Shown: positions 18,063-26,473 of the stretch, in pieces
Numbering within the stretch: position 1 is the first letter of the stretch
Layout of the letters: every line of letters starts with the position of its first letter
Assembly: GCF_011766325.1 (NCBI RefSeq)
Contig: NZ_BLLG01000017.1
Coordinates: 62,001-126,000, forward strand
Direction of reading: 5' to 3'
From: Streptomyces pacificus
Lineage (GTDB): Bacteria; Actinomycetota; Actinomycetes; Streptomycetales; Streptomycetaceae
Length of the DNA: 64,000 bases
Notes under the pieces: generated by a model
Database searches by the model: none
What the model saw: the letters and a program-made list of their open reading frames with translations, nothing else
What the model was told of the DNA's origin: nothing
Translations under genes and position numbers: made by a program

Positions 18063-18773
18063 GGGGTCTTCTCCTTTCCTTGGGGTTGAGGACGCAGTCG
18101 CCGCAGGTGCCCGTGCCTGGCACGCGGTAGTACAGGCAGCAGCTGCGGCGTCGGAAGGCGAGTGGTCTGGGAGGAGTGAAGCGGTAGGTGCCGGTGCCCG
18201 CCAGCGGTGGCCGGTCCAGCAGGCCGCGGACGAGACGTACGAGGGGGAGCAAGGGGGCCGTCGTCTTGGCCAGCAGGACGCGGTGGGCTCCGATCAGCGC
18301 CGAGGAGGCGTTGCCGCGCAGGGTGTGCGGGGATACGCCCGGCACGTGCCGTACGGCGTCGGCCCAGGGGGCCAGGTTCTGGACGGCGACGGTGTGGAGC
18401 AGGGCCGGGAGCGGTTCCTGGTCGACTGCTCTGAGGTCGGGGAGTCACAGGTCGAGGGGGCCGGAGGCGGGCAGGCGCCACCACAGCCGGTCGGGCGCCA
18501 GGTCGGGGACGCGGCCAGTGAGCGCGGCGCAGGCCAGGGCGACCGACCAGAGCCGGGAGGCGGTGCCCAGGTGCAGGATGGAGGCCGCAACCCTGGGCTG
18601 GTCGATGCCCAGCCGCCCGGAGACGGCTTCTACGCAGCTCCAGCGTGCCGCTGTGTTCGTACAGGTCGGTCAGCGGACGGAAGCCCTCCGCTTCGGGGCG
18701 CGGGCGGGTGGCCACGGCGAGGGCCAATGGTGGAGATCCGTGCCAGGGCGTCGGGGGTGAGGGTCGTGGTCAC
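18060..18773 (-). pseudogene. Broken FhuF-like ferric-siderophore reductase gene
   Basis: The C-terminal part is clear: VPGVSPHTLRGNASSALIGA followed by the 2Fe-2S cysteine motif CCLYYRVPGTGTCGDC. Upstream pieces lie in other frames: a start GTG at 18773 (VTTTLTPDALARIST), then RPEAEGFRPLTDLYEHSG, then VAASILHLGTASRLWSVALA to LPASGPLDL followed by TGA, then LPDLRAVDQEPLPALLHT. At least three frame breaks (near 18722, 18630 and 18450) mean no full protein. FhuF proteins reduce iron in imported siderophores; the gene sat at the end of an iron-uptake operon. Confidence 0.75.
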
Positions 18774-19849
18774 CACGTCCGCACCGTCCGCGTGAGTACG
18801 TGGAAGCCTCGGACGTGGACGGTCTGTCCCTCCGGTCCGGTGAGGGCGAGCCGGTCGGTGCCGTCCCAGCGCACCTGCCGGTCGGCGGGTGGGTCCACCC
18901 GGTAGGCGACGGCCAGTCCTTCCCGGGCGAGGGCGCGTTCGAGGAGGGGGAGCACATCGGCCGGTGCATCCACCGCCACCGCGGCGCGTGCGGTGCGGCG
19001 CAGGCCGAAAGGTGCGGACGCCGGGTCGAAGGCGAGGTGGTCGGCGTCGAAGGCGGCGGCGACCGCGCCGCTGCGGATCAGGTCCTCAGGCGCCCCGGCA
19101 TGGACACGGGATTCGTGGTCGACGAGCTAGACTGCGTCGGCCACCCGCAGGGCCAATTCCAGGTCGTGGGTGCTGACCACGATGGTCAGGCCCCTGTCCC
19201 GGGCGAGGTCGCGCAGCAGCACCGTGAGCGCCACGCGTGAGGGGACGTCGAGGAAGGCGGTCGGCTCGTCGAGGAGGACGAACTCGGGTTCCTGGGCGAG
19301 GGCGCGGGCGGTCAGGACGCGCTGGCGCTCGCCGTCGGAGAGCTCGGCGGCCGGCCGGTCCGCCAGATGTCCCGCGCCCACTGCCCGCAGGGACCACTCG
19401 ACGGTCGCGTGATCGACCGCCGTGAGGCGGCCTGTGAACCCGGTGTGCGGGTGGCGGCCGAGCCCGGCCAGTTCCCGTACGGACAGCAGCCCGGGGTCCA
19501 CCCGGTCGGTCAGGACGACCGCCAGTTGCCGAGCGAGCGAGGACGGTGACGCCTGCGCAAGGTCGGTTCCGCCGATCCGTATCCGGCCGTCGAGCGGCGG
19601 CAGCAGTCCGCACAGAGTCCTCATGAGCGTGGACTTGCCCGCGCCGTTGGGGCCGAGTAGGACGGTCAACTCGCCGGACCATGCTTCGAGGTCGAGCCCC
19701 GCGAGCACGGCCCGCTCCGCTCCGCGCCCGCGTCGCGGCGACCGGGTGCGGTAGCCGACGGCGAGACCCTGCGTGACCAGGCCGCCGGAGCGGACCGGCC
19801 CGCCGGTCGTGTCCGTAGCGGCTCGGTCATGGTGTCGGTCATGAGGCAA
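18770..19849 (-). pseudogene. Broken FecE-type siderophore ABC transporter ATPase gene
   Basis: A 240-residue frame keeps Walker A (GPNGAGKST), signature (ELSDGERQR), Walker B (FVLLDEPTAFLD) and the H-loop (VSTHDLE). It then hits an in-frame TAG at 19127-19129 exactly where VADAVWLVD is expected (TGG to TAG). A frameshift near 19105 follows. The rest of the C-terminal extension remains open to 18770 (ends HVRGFHVLTRTVRTW). The natural start ATG 19842, overlapping the permease stop, is in another frame, so the 5' end is shifted as well. Confidence 0.75.
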
Positions 19850-20088
19850 CTCCTTGTACGCCTCGGCGGCTGCGGATCAGGAACGCGATGACGACGGGGG
19901 CGCCGAACAGCGAGGTGATGGCGTTCAGCGGCAGCACGGAGTCGGTGTCGGGCGGCTGGCTCAGCGGCGCGCACGCCAGCGCCAGGAACGCTCCGGCGAG
20001 CATGGACGCGGGGATCAGCGCCCGGTGGTCCGAGGTGCCCAGCGCCACCCGCGTCAGATGGGGGACCGCCAGGCCGAGGATGGAGTGT
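19839..20088 (-). pseudogene. 3' fragment of a FecCD-family siderophore permease
   Basis: Only the last ~80 residues remain: LAVPHLTRVALGTSDHRALI through NAITSLFGAPVVIAFLIRSR. The block GLxVPHxxR and the closing GAPxxxxLIR are diagnostic of FecCD permeases. Sequence homology stops abruptly near 20090, marking a deletion or recombination junction. The stop overlaps the start of the ATPase gene (ATGA), as in intact operons. Confidence 0.75.
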
Positions 20089-20218
20089 GCCGTAGAACAT
20101 GCAAGAGGGGCTGTGGCTGGGGCGGAAGCTGCGCGCGTAGGTCGGAACTCGCGCCCGGGCCCGGTTCGGCGGCGACCGGGAAGCGGCGGACCCTGGAAGT
20201 AGGAATCCTGGAGGTGCC

Positions 20219-20372
20219 ATGGAGATCGTGGAGGAGCGCCCGTACCGCTACCGCATCGATCCGCGGCGCGACATGAGGGTGTCCGGGATCGTGTTCGCCT
20301 CGAGCGCTGCTGCGGGACGCCGAGAAGTCGTTGGAGCAGGTCGCCAACGTGGCGCGCCTCGTCTACCGCCGC
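20219..20372 (+). pseudogene. 5' fragment of an rtcB-like RNA ligase gene
   Basis: MEIVEERPYRYRIDPRRDMR then VSGIVFAS is followed, after a one-base shift near 20303, by ALLRDAEKSLEQVANVA. This matches the N-terminus of actinobacterial RtcB proteins as I remember it. Homology is lost after about 20360 and the metal-binding core of the ligase is missing. Confidence 0.6.
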
Positions 20373-20433
20373 GTACCCGGTGGGTCCACCTTCGCCAGTC
20401 CCCAGGTCGTTCGGTCACCAACCGAACGACCTC

Positions 20434-23400
20434 TTACGGGCCTACATGGACGTACGGTGCCCAGCCCATCACGTCGTCGGGGTGATGTGCCCGTACGGCG
20501 TGCAATGCGGCGTGGAGCGCGGTCGCCGGGTTAGGCGCGGGCCGACGAGACATGTGCTCGTACACGAGGTCGGTGATGTCCGACGCGAGGGTGTCGTCGA
20601 TGGACCACAGGGTGCCGACGACGTCCCTGAAGCCGGCGAGTTGGAGTGCTGTGGCGAAGCTGATGGCCTCGTCGGCCAGGACGATGCCGCCGCGCGAGGT
20701 TTCGCAGGCTGAGAGGAAAGCGAACTGCGCATGCGGCAACCGGAGATTCACGATGTCGCGCAGTGTCAGCGGACCGTCGTGCAGGATGAGCGCGCCGCGC
20801 GACGGGTGACCGAGGTCCTGCCTGCCATGGCACGCGAAGTGTGCCCAGGAGCAGTGGGTGAGGGCCTCTCGAACCGACGGCGCCGTGGCGGCGGGGCCGG
20901 TGACGAGTTCGGCGTCCGGGTGCCGCCGGTGCACTGCCCGGGCTTCCTGCTCGGCGGCCGGAAGGTCGGGCCAGCCCGGAGTCGAGGGCATGGAGACGAT
21001 GAGGCCGCGTGCGGCCTCCCTGGCGCTCGGCGGCCGGGGGTGCGTCAAGGGGTGCTTCGGCGGATGCGTTCGGGTGTACAGCAGGGCCCGCAGTGTGGGG
21101 GTGTAGGACGAGACGACGCGGTCCAGCACCGCGTCACCGCCGCTCTCCGGGCGATGATGTCCCGCAGCGTGCATGGGCAGCAGCGTGAACAGTCCGGTGG
21201 GGCACCACCACAGACGGGGCCACTCGGTCCCGGGGCCGATCGGCTTGGTGTGGCCCAGCGCTTCCAGCACCGGCTTGGCGACGACTGCCCACAGCCAGGA
21301 CAGGCCGTCCACGAGGGCCTCACTGGCCCTTAGCGGTGACGGTTCGCCGTCGACAGCGCGGGTGAAGCGGATGACCCGGTTGGCCACGTGCCGCTCGTCC
21401 AGCTTGAGGTCGAGCACCTGCACCCCCGCCCCGCTCAGGAGCAGGGCGTAGCACCCGTATCGGCTCGCGCACAGGAGGACCACCGGCCCGCGCTCCGCGG
21501 CGACGAGTAGCTTGGCGAAGGGCCGCGGCCGCAGGAAGTCGGCAAGGTCGGATACTTTGCGTATGTCGGCGAGGACCTCCTCCCGCTCCCGGGCGAGGGC
21601 CGCGCGTCGGTCGTTCGCACGCCGGCGCTCGTGCACCTCCTCCGCGGCCGTGCTGTACGAACCGTCGGGCAGCCGGTCCAGTTCGTCGAGGACCTGACGG
21701 AGCCGGTGGTCGAGCTCCGGCGCCAGGGCGCGCAGCTCGCTATGGTCGGTACGGGCTTCCAGGGCCTGGGCGAGCAGGATGCCACGGCCCTGTTCGATGA
21801 GTTCCACCGCGCGTTCCGCCCGGTCGGCCCGTACGGCGACGGCGGCGGCGTGCGCGACCAAGTTCGGGTGTTCCGCGATCAGGCGCTCCCGGTCGGCCCG
21901 GTCCAGGCCGCGCCAGGCGGTCAGCTCCAGCTGCTCCAGGGCGAGGGTGAAGGACTCGACAGCGCCGGTGAAGTCCTCCGAGTCGGCCGCGAGGTACCCG
22001 GCCGCGACGGCCGCCCAGGCGCGGTCCCGGGCCGGTGCGGAGGTGATCGAGGAGGCGTCGCGCAGTGCCTGCAGCGCCTGCTCGCGGTCGGCGGGGTCTG
22101 CGCCGGCGCGGTCCCGCAGTGCGTACCCCAACGTCATCAGGGTGTCCCTGCGGTACGGGTGGTCTTTGGGTAGGAGCGCGTCGGCCTCTCTCAGCGCCCC
22201 GATGGCCTCGTCGAGCTGGTCCACCGCCGAGAAGTGGTCGGCGTACGCCATCAGGGCCTCGGCGAAGCCGCGCAGCAGGTACGGCCGCTGGTAGCTGCCG
22301 ACCCCGCACGCCTCGACCGCCGCCCGGCCTGCCTCGACGGCATCGGTGAGATCGCGGGGGTCGTGTTTCGACGTGAAGCGCTTCTGTAGGACACCGGCCA
22401 AGAGGCGCAGGCCGCGGGGCCGGTCCGGATGGCCATCTGTGGTGAGCGAGAGGGCGTGCCGTATGTGGGCGGCGGCTTCATCATGTCGGTCGACTCCGTT
22501 CGGGACCGTTCCGGGGTGGCCCTGGAGCGCCGCCGCCAGGTTCATCAGTCGGCTCGGCAGGTCCGGATGGTCGCGCGGGGTGGTCCGGACCGCCTCGAAC
22601 TGTGCTTCCAGCGCCTCGGTGGCGGATTCGAACCGACCGGTGTGACCGTAGTGCTGGCTCAGGGCCGTGGCGAGGTTGGTGAGGTAGGCGGCGCGGTACT
22701 GGTCGTAGCCGGGGGCACCGTACGCTGCCTCGCGTAACGCCCGGATGGCGAGGTCCAGCCTGTCCAGGTCCCCTTCGCGCTCGTACAGTCTGATCGCGAT
22801 GTGCCCGAGAGTCGAGAAGCACTTCGGGCGGTACGGGTCACCCTCAGGGAGCACGTCTTCGGCCATGAGCGTCACGTTGTAGGCTCGGGTCAGGGAATCC
22901 GCGTCGCCCGTGTACTCGTACCGGCGGGTGAGCACATTCCCGAGCATGATGAGGGACTCCGCCCACACTACGTCCTGCCGTGGGTTCGCCCGTACGGCGA
23001 ACAGGCACAAGGCGACGGCGTCGTCGAGTAGCCGGGCATCTCCGTTGATCTCCGCCTCTTTGAGCAGGCTGACGCCCCGGGCCGTCAACGCGGTCAGTTG
23101 ACTTGTGGGCGTGTCGCGTATCGGTTCCCCTTGCTCCATAAACACTTCCAACAGGTCGGTGGGTACGCAGTGCGGGGCCACCTGGCTCACCATCTTGTAG
23201 AACAGACCGCCGCGCCCGGCGTCCGCGTCCGAGCCGTCGTACTGGAAGCGTTGCCAGTGGAAGCTGGCCAGCAGCACGGCGACGTTGAACGCCCGCGCGG
23301 TCTCCACCTTCTCGGTCTGGGGAGCCAGCCAGTCGATGGCGTAGTAGAGGCGCTCGGCGAGCTGTTGTGCCTCGGGGCCCCGCAGGACTGCGGGGTCGCC

Positions 23401-23460
23401 GCTGGCGGAGAAGGCGGCGAGCCGGTCCTCCATGGCGAAGGTGAGTGTTTCGATGCTCAT
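20434..23460 (-). CDS. CHAT-domain protease-like protein with TPR array
   Basis: Protein of 1008 residues, intact. Residues about 60-620 are helical repeats of TPR type (for example LGHIAIRLYEREGDLDRLDL, LTNLATALSQHYGHTGRFES). The C-terminal CHAT domain (about 700-1008) carries the caspase-like dyad: His878 in HFACHG and Cys919 in LSACET. CHAT proteins are effector peptidases in bacterial conflict and cell-death systems, with TPRs as sensor or partner-binding part. It is divergent (100 bp) from a zinc-ribbon gene and a membrane-protein gene, which likely complete the system. No signal peptide, so cytoplasmic. Confidence 0.88.
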   Translation of the reverse strand: MSIETLTFAMEDRLAAFSASGDPAVLRGPEAQQLAERLYYAIDWLAPQTEKVETARAFNVAVLLASFHWQRFQYDGSDADAGRGGLFYKMVSQVAPHCVPTDLLEVFMEQGEPIRDTPTSQLTALTARGVSLLKEAEINGDARLLDDAVALCLFAVRANPRQDVVWAESLIMLGNVLTRRYEYTGDADSLTRAYNVTLMAEDVLPEGDPYRPKCFSTLGHIAIRLYEREGDLDRLDLAIRALREAAYGAPGYDQYRAAYLTNLATALSQHYGHTGRFESATEALEAQFEAVRTTPRDHPDLPSRLMNLAAALQGHPGTVPNGVDRHDEAAAHIRHALSLTTDGHPDRPRGLRLLAGVLQKRFTSKHDPRDLTDAVEAGRAAVEACGVGSYQRPYLLRGFAEALMAYADHFSAVDQLDEAIGALREADALLPKDHPYRRDTLMTLGYALRDRAGADPADREQALQALRDASSITSAPARDRAWAAVAAGYLAADSEDFTGAVESFTLALEQLELTAWRGLDRADRERLIAEHPNLVAHAAAVAVRADRAERAVELIEQGRGILLAQALEARTDHSELRALAPELDHRLRQVLDELDRLPDGSYSTAAEEVHERRRANDRRAALAREREEVLADIRKVSDLADFLRPRPFAKLLVAAERGPVVLLCASRYGCYALLLSGAGVQVLDLKLDERHVANRVIRFTRAVDGEPSPLRASEALVDGLSWLWAVVAKPVLEALGHTKPIGPGTEWPRLWWCPTGLFTLLPMHAAGHHRPESGGDAVLDRVVSSYTPTLRALLYTRTHPPKHPLTHPRPPSAREAARGLIVSMPSTPGWPDLPAAEQEARAVHRRHPDAELVTGPAATAPSVREALTHCSWAHFACHGRQDLGHPSRGALILHDGPLTLRDIVNLRLPHAQFAFLSACETSRGGIVLADEAISFATALQLAGFRDVVGTLWSIDDTLASDITDLVYEHMSRRPAPNPATALHAALHAVRAHHPDDVMGWAPYVHVGP

Positions 23461-23559
23461 GACGCCCCTGGGTGGCCGCGTGGAATGCCGCCGAACTCAT
23501 GACTCACACGTATGACCAATGAGACTATTCCGTGAAGGGCGTGTAGAGGGGGCGAACAG

Positions 23560-23910
23560 GTGGAACCCACCGCTGCGGACATCAGCGAACTCACGTGGAT
23601 CTGCGATGACCTGCCGCAGCTGCGCACATGGGCGGCAAAGAAGGAGTGGGCCGTCGATCTGGACAGGGCCGTCGACGAGTTGCGCAACGGTACGCGGACG
23701 GCGGCAGCCGTGGCGGAAGAGGTCCGCCGACGCCTGGGCTGGCCGGTGCGGCGGCGGGGGTACGAGCCGGCACCCGGCCAGGCGCCCGCACCGCCACCGG
23801 CCGGCTTCTACACCTGTCCGGGCCGGCGCTGTTCACGTTGGAAGCACCGCGCGCCGGGCGGCCCGCTGCCCGAATGCGCCCTGTTCGGCGAGCCGATGTC
23901 CTTCGGATGA
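23560..23910 (+). CDS. Small zinc-ribbon protein of the CHAT cassette
   Basis: Protein of 116 residues. The N-terminal ~70 residues form a helical acidic domain (ADISELTWICDDLPQLRTWA through AAAVAEEVRRRLGW). A Pro-rich linker leads to a C-terminal ribbon FYTCPGRRCSRW ... PECALFGEPM with three cysteines, a layout I associate with proteins encoded beside CHAT or other NTP-dependent conflict effectors. GTG start; the stop overlaps the next ATG (ATGA), so the pair is co-translated. Role inferred as adaptor or sensor; not known. Confidence 0.7.
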   Translation: MEPTAADISELTWICDDLPQLRTWAAKKEWAVDLDRAVDELRNGTRTAAAVAEEVRRRLGWPVRRRGYEPAPGQAPAPPPAGFYTCPGRRCSRWKHRAPGGPLPECALFGEPMSFG

Positions 23911-24782
23911 ACACCTTTCTGTCCGAGCTGGGCAAGAAGCTCGCCGAACGCTGGGTGAGCGTGCTGGCCCTGCCCGGCGCGCTCTTCACCGCCCTTGTGA
24001 CGGCGGGGTCCGTGCTCGGGCACCGCGACGCCCTGGACTGGCGGCGACTGGCCCGCGCCGCCGAGGACTTCATCGCCCACTTCGACCTCCGCCCGGTGCA
24101 GGCTGTCCTGCTGTCCGTGGTGATCCTGGGGGTCGGGGCCGGCATCGGGCTGCTGGCGCGCGGACTCGGCGGCGTGGTGGAGAGGGTGTGGTTGCTCTCA
24201 GGTCCGGTGTGGTTGACCGGCCGGCTCATCCGACGACGCCAGGACCGGTGGCGTCGCGCGCACTCCGCGGTCGAGAGCGCATCCACGGACGAGCGTGTCT
24301 CCGAGGTCGACAGAGCCGCTCTCGCCGAAGCCCGCAACGCCATCGCGCTCACCCAGCCGGCCCGACCGACGTGGATCGGTGACCGGCTGCGAGGCGTGGG
24401 AGTCCGCGTCCACGGCCAGTACGGGCTCGACTTCCCGTACGCCTGGCCACGATTGTGGACCTTGCTGCCTGAAACCTGCCGCAACGATCTGATCGCGGCC
24501 CGCGCGGCACTGACCGGCGCGTCGATTCAGGGCGGCTGGGGCCTGCTCTACCTGTGCCTGGGTACACAGTGGTGGCCAGCGGCCCTGGTCGGCGCCGTTC
24601 TCCTGCTCATCGGCTGGCGACGCGGCCGGGAAGCGGCGACCAACCTGGCGGACCTCACTGAATCGGCCGTGGACTTGTACGCCGCCGACCTCGCGCTGTC
24701 GCTCGGTGTGGACCTTCCATCCGGCTACCTCACACCTGCTCTGGGGAGGCAGATCAGCGAACGCCTCCGCAAAGGGACGTGA
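23907..24782 (+). CDS. Membrane protein of the CHAT cassette
   Basis: Protein of 291 residues (MNTFLSELGKKLAERWVSVL). Predicted transmembrane segments: about 18-37 (VLALPGALFTALVTAGSVLG), about 70-95 (AVLLSVVILGVGAGIGLLAR) and about 213-238 (GLLYLCLGTQWWPAALVGAV). A soluble segment of about 110 residues lies between the second and third. Starts inside the zinc-ribbon stop codon. No recognised domain; by context it may anchor the system or act as a membrane-damaging or substrate component. Confidence 0.72.
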   Translation: MNTFLSELGKKLAERWVSVLALPGALFTALVTAGSVLGHRDALDWRRLARAAEDFIAHFDLRPVQAVLLSVVILGVGAGIGLLARGLGGVVERVWLLSGPVWLTGRLIRRRQDRWRRAHSAVESASTDERVSEVDRAALAEARNAIALTQPARPTWIGDRLRGVGVRVHGQYGLDFPYAWPRLWTLLPETCRNDLIAARAALTGASIQGGWGLLYLCLGTQWWPAALVGAVLLLIGWRRGREAATNLADLTESAVDLYAADLALSLGVDLPSGYLTPALGRQISERLRKGT

Positions 24783-25133
24783 GATATCGGACCGCACCAC
24801 TGAAGCCCCATAAGTGGGACGAAAACAGCCTAGTACTACGGGACGCCGCGGCGGCCCGATCGCAGGACGTCGGCCTACGTGCCGCCCCGGGGGCCCGAAG
24901 ACTCGCGGGTGAGTGGTTCGAAACACTTCTGATGTGCGGCCGGAAAGCATGCGGCCGCGAGCCCGGCGGCCGGCTGAGCCGCTGCGGCCCACGGCGCGGG
25001 AACTGGTGTGGAAGGGCTTGCTCAGGAGCCGACCCAGGATGCCGGGCGCCTTCCCTCACGGTGAGTTAGCCCGCGTCCAGCTTCGGCCCCGGCTCGGGCA
25101 GCAACGGTTCGATCAGCGACCCCCTCTGCGGCT

Positions 25134-25155
25134 GTGACGCTCATTCGACGCTCCG
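25134..25155. repeat. Arm-type direct repeats left of att copy 2
   Basis: TGACGCTC (25135-25142) and CGACGCTC (25146-25153), 11-bp period. The pair ends 75 bp before the start of the rumA-like core at 25228, the same spacing as at the inverted copy 3. Confidence 0.65.
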
Positions 25156-25227
25156 GGCGTCCGATAGCCTGCTGGCGGGACCGTAAACCCAGGCTGACCT
25201 GCACGTTCTCCCCCGATGGCACATCGT

Positions 25228-25294
25228 GACATGTTTCCGATGACCTCGCATGTGGAGCGTGGCGATCCTTGAGCCTGCTGAAAAGGGCCGCTGA
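25228..25294 (+). other. att site copy 2: rumA 3'-end duplicate with arms on both sides
   Basis: 67 bp nearly identical to 16636-16704, including exact 20-nt blocks CGATGACCTCGCATGTGGAG and GTGGCGATCCTTGAGCCTGC. A 2-bp deletion (TG of GAGTGC) and small changes before the stop mean it is not coding. With arm repeats on both sides it has the geometry of attP, as expected at the junction of two tandemly integrated elements. Confidence 0.75.
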
Positions 25295-25470
25295 CCTGCT
25301 AGTTTGCTGATTGTCCAGTTTCGGGTGGGTCGCGCCCACATGTTTCCATGGGCATACGACGTGAACGTGCGTCGCTTGTCGGGCAAAAACTTCTGACCTG
25401 CGGTTTCGACCAAGGAACGGGGGGATCGCAGTGATGTCCTCCGGTTACCGCGGAGCCAGGGCAAGACAAT

Positions 25471-25498
25471 CTCGACGCTCGTTTGACGCTCGTTCTGC
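25471..25498. repeat. Arm-type direct repeats right of att copy 2
   Basis: CGACGCTC (25473-25480) and TGACGCTC (25484-25491) with 11-bp period, then GTTCTG. Same order, period and distance from the core (178 nt after the stop) as the pair right of copy 1. Confidence 0.65.
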
Positions 25499-25576
25499 CG
25501 GGGCGTCAGATGTGTATGAGGGCGACGGTCAGGGGCATTCGGCTCATGTGTCAATGATCAGCGGTCCACTGCCGAC

Positions 25577-25616
25577 GAGCCGGCCCCCGCGTGGGCTCCG
25601 TGGGCCCGCCCGGCTC
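25577..25616 (-). terminator. Possible terminator after ureD
   Basis: GAGCCGG and CCGGCTC flank a GC-rich segment with internal pairing (GGGC/GCCC). Located about 60 bp after the ureD stop. Candidate only. Confidence 0.35.
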
Positions 25617-25678
25617 TCCCACCCGGGCGCCGGTCCCGGTTCGTGCCCGCCCCGGCCGCGCGGACAGGTTCGGTACCG

Positions 25679-26473
25679 TCAGGGCCGGGTCTCCGCCTGT
25701 GCGGGACGCAGGCGCTGGGTGGCGTGTCGGTGCCGGTAGTCGCGCATGGCTTCCTCGTGCCAGGCGGTGAAGGTGGCGTCACACAACCGGTCACGGAATC
25801 GGCCGATGCCCATCCAGCGCAGTACGGCGCCTGACCGGTCCAGGGGGAAGTGGGTTTCCCCGGGGCCGGTGGTGCCGGCCTCAGGTTCACCGGTTGGTTC
25901 AGGTGTCCATCCCAGGGCGGTGACCGTGTCCAGTGAGCGTAGGTTTCCGAGGATGCCGGGCATCCGGCGGGCCTCCTGGCCCAGCTCCAGGCATTCCACC
26001 TGAAGCGGCCCGGTGTCGTCGCTGGCCTCAAGGGACATGTTCAGATCCCCGCCCAGCTGCCCGGCACGCCCCAGTACGATCTTCTCCTGCATCAGTGCCC
26101 TGCCGGTGCCCTGCAGCCGGATCCGGGTGCGACGGTGGGTTGCGATCTCGTCCGAGACCACGAACGGCTTGCCTGCCCAGGTCAGGATGGCTCCGTCACC
26201 CACGGTGGCGTCGACTGTCCAGGATGAGGGTGCCTCGCCTTCGTAGGCGACCGTGCCGGTCGTTTCCACGACGTCGAGCCAGGCACCGGGAGCGACGTCC
26301 ACCTCGATGCGGACGTCGTCGCCGGACAGCAGCAGTGCCTGGGTGGCGAGCAGGCCCACCCTGGCTCCGTCTGCGTCCTGGTTCATGACCCGCACCGTCA
26401 GGTGCCCGGTCTTGTGGTGGAGGTGGCAGCGGCTTCCCGTGGGGGCGATGCCCAGGCGGGTCGGGCCCGTCAC
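25679..26473 (-). CDS. ureD: Urease accessory protein UreD
   Basis: Scaffold for nickel delivery to apo-urease, acting with UreF and UreG. 264 residues with UreD blocks HHKTGHLTVRVMNQDADGARV, GTVAYEGEAPSSWTVDA, TWAGKPFVVSDEIATHRRTRI and ALMQEKIVLGR. The GTG start overlaps the UreG stop (GTGA). Last gene of the minus-strand urease operon. Confidence 0.88.
   Translation of the reverse strand: MTGPTRLGIAPTGSRCHLHHKTGHLTVRVMNQDADGARVGLLATQALLLSGDDVRIEVDVAPGAWLDVVETTGTVAYEGEAPSSWTVDATVGDGAILTWAGKPFVVSDEIATHRRTRIRLQGTGRALMQEKIVLGRAGQLGGDLNMSLEASDDTGPLQVECLELGQEARRMPGILGNLRSLDTVTALGWTPEPTGEPEAGTTGPGETHFPLDRSGAVLRWMGIGRFRDRLCDATFTAWHEEAMRDYRHRHATQRLRPAQAETRP

Larger units (their letters stand above)
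24783..25678. other. Gene-free junction holding att copy 2
   Basis: 896 bp without a supportable gene. It contains, in order, a left arm repeat pair, the second rumA 3'-end copy, about 180 bp resembling the sequence after rumA, a right arm repeat pair, and a possible terminator (25577-25616) at the end of the urease operon. Confidence 0.6.

Noticed and set aside
18059..18727. 222-codon frame on the minus strand within the fhuF remnant
   Set aside because: Only its first ~30 codons match the FhuF-like protein; the rest is an out-of-frame Arg/Pro-rich shadow.
17504..19849. Treating the iron-uptake frameshifts as sequencing errors only
   Set aside because: Breaks cluster in one operon and include a nonsense codon, whereas the adjacent 3-kb CHAT gene is fully open. 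Resequencing would still be decisive.
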